A stretch of DNA of 64,000 bases from positions 372,001 to 436,000 of the forward strand of contig CAKPSD010000001.1 of assembly GCA_934183255.1 (NCBI GenBank), read 5' to 3'. Each line of letters opens with the position of its first letter. Position 1 is the stretch's first letter. The translations under genes and the position numbers were made by a program. The notes under the pieces were generated by a model, which saw only the letters and a program-made list of their open reading frames with translations, had not been told where the DNA came from and made no database searches. Positions 63,320-64,000 of the stretch are shown here, in pieces. This DNA is from an uncultured Bacilli bacterium (lineage in GTDB: Bacteria > Bacillota_I > Bacilli_A > RFN20 > DUOF01).

Positions 63320-63862
63320 ATGAAAGTATTTGATATAGTTACAAATAGAAAATTTCTTCATGAAAAATGTAAAGAAGTTACTTTTCCTATGAATAAAGAA
63401 GATATAAATTTATTAAAAGATATGGTTGAATATCTAGAAGTATCACAAAATGATGAACTTGCTGAAAAGTATAATATTAGACCTGGAGTTGGGCTAGCTG
63501 CAAATCAAGTTGGTGTTCAAAAAAGAATGATAGCCATTTATTTTATAGAAAATGAAGAAGTAATGAAATATGCTTTAGTTAATCCACGTATTATATCTTA
63601 TTCAGTTAAAATGTGTTGCTTAGATAGTGGTGAAGGATGCTTGTCAGTACCTAAAGATGTTGAGGGGTATGTATATCGTCACTATAAAGTTACAGTTAAG
63701 GGATTTGATATTTTAACTAATAAAGAAGTTACTATTAAAGCAAAAGGATATTTAGCTATAATCCTTCAACATGAAATAGATCACCTTGAAGGTATACTAT
63801 ATGTAGATAAAATAGATAAAAAAGATTCATTTAAAATTATTGAAGATGCAATTCTTATATAA
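63320..63862 (+). CDS. def: Peptide deformylase
   Basis: 180 residues. The three catalytic motifs are intact: GVGLAANQVG (motif I), EGCLSVP (motif II with the metal Cys) and QHEIDHLEG (motif III with HExxH). The insertion before motif I and the ending fit the type 2 deformylases of Gram-positive bacteria. Removes the formyl group from nascent proteins. Confidence 0.96.
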   Translation: MKVFDIVTNRKFLHEKCKEVTFPMNKEDINLLKDMVEYLEVSQNDELAEKYNIRPGVGLAANQVGVQKRMIAIYFIENEEVMKYALVNPRIISYSVKMCCLDSGEGCLSVPKDVEGYVYRHYKVTVKGFDILTNKEVTIKAKGYLAIILQHEIDHLEGILYVDKIDKKDSFKIIEDAILI

Positions 63863-63914
63863 ATTTAAATAAATGCTTGAAAAATCATTATAATTTGCTT
63901 ATAATGAATAACGT

Positions 63915-63991
63915 GTCCACATAGCTCAGCTGGATAGAGCAACGGCCTTCTAAGCCGTAGGTCGGGGGTTCGAATCCCTCTGTGGACGCCA
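63915..63991 (+). tRNA. tRNA-Arg (anticodon TCT)
   Basis: Acceptor GTCCACA pairs with TGTGGAC; anticodon stem ACGGC/GCCGT with loop CTTCTAA gives TCT; CCA encoded. Confidence 0.95.
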
Positions 63992-64000
63992 TTTTTATTT

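Overview
The window is very AT-rich DNA (GC clearly below 30% by eye) with tight gene packing, strong GGAGG ribosome binding sites and standard stop codons (TGA is used as a stop). It carries an alpha/beta-type small acid-soluble spore protein, a GerW/YtfJ-like protein and a YjcZ-like peptide. Together with TrmFO, a rhodanese-less ThiI, the rpsP-khpA pair and acetate kinase, this points to a spore-forming low-GC Bacillota, most likely an uncultured gut Bacilli/Erysipelotrichia-like lineage. The lineage is inference.

Layout. 1-7140: metabolic and housekeeping genes (rhodanese-like lipoprotein, aldehyde dehydrogenase, TIM-barrel epimerase, MscS channel, histidine phosphatase, HD phosphohydrolase) and the remnant of an FAD oxidoreductase. 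7190-8700: a SAM methyltransferase behind its own promoter and a structured, probably regulatory, 5' leader RNA. 8700-19840: a large lipoprotein, tandem unknown paralogues, LysR regulator, RmuC, Nudix, a RhuM/PLD-like fusion, DUF1848 and a GNAT. 19850-22400: a metal-efflux module (P-type ATPase, separate metallochaperone, SmtB/CzrA-type repressor and operator).

22430-48760 is an accessory and defence island. It starts with an AbiE toxin-antitoxin pair whose toxin is frameshifted. Next is the most unusual locus: a putative RiPP precursor with an N-terminal leader-like helix, about 14 consecutive Tyr-X-Asn/Asp/Glu triplets and a C-terminal Hedgehog/intein-type Hint domain, in an overlapping operon with two different radical SAM enzymes. 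I propose that the radical SAM enzymes crosslink the Tyr triplets and that the Hint domain self-cleaves at its first Cys to release the product. Then follow a HEPN-like protein, a membrane-anchored HNH nuclease, a zinc-hook ATPase, a broken flavin-reductase-like gene with three in-frame TAA codons, a C69 dipeptidase, a second AbiE-type pair (toxin again frameshifted in a poly-A run) and a truncated RhuM. A tight seven-gene operon follows (ParB-like, SNF2 helicase, MutH/Sau3AI-like, HNH, cytosine-5 methyltransferase, Cap4/DUF4297-like nuclease, SMC-like ATPase), then a serine-recombinase remnant and a PHP-ATPase fusion with a small partner. An IS3 transposase remnant and a five-tRNA operon close the island, a classic boundary.

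49740-64000 is core genome: NrnA-like DHH phosphoesterase, ackA, a TPR protein, spore genes, thiI, khpA, rpsP, trmFO, a Xer-type recombinase, DegV, peptide deformylase and tRNA-Arg.
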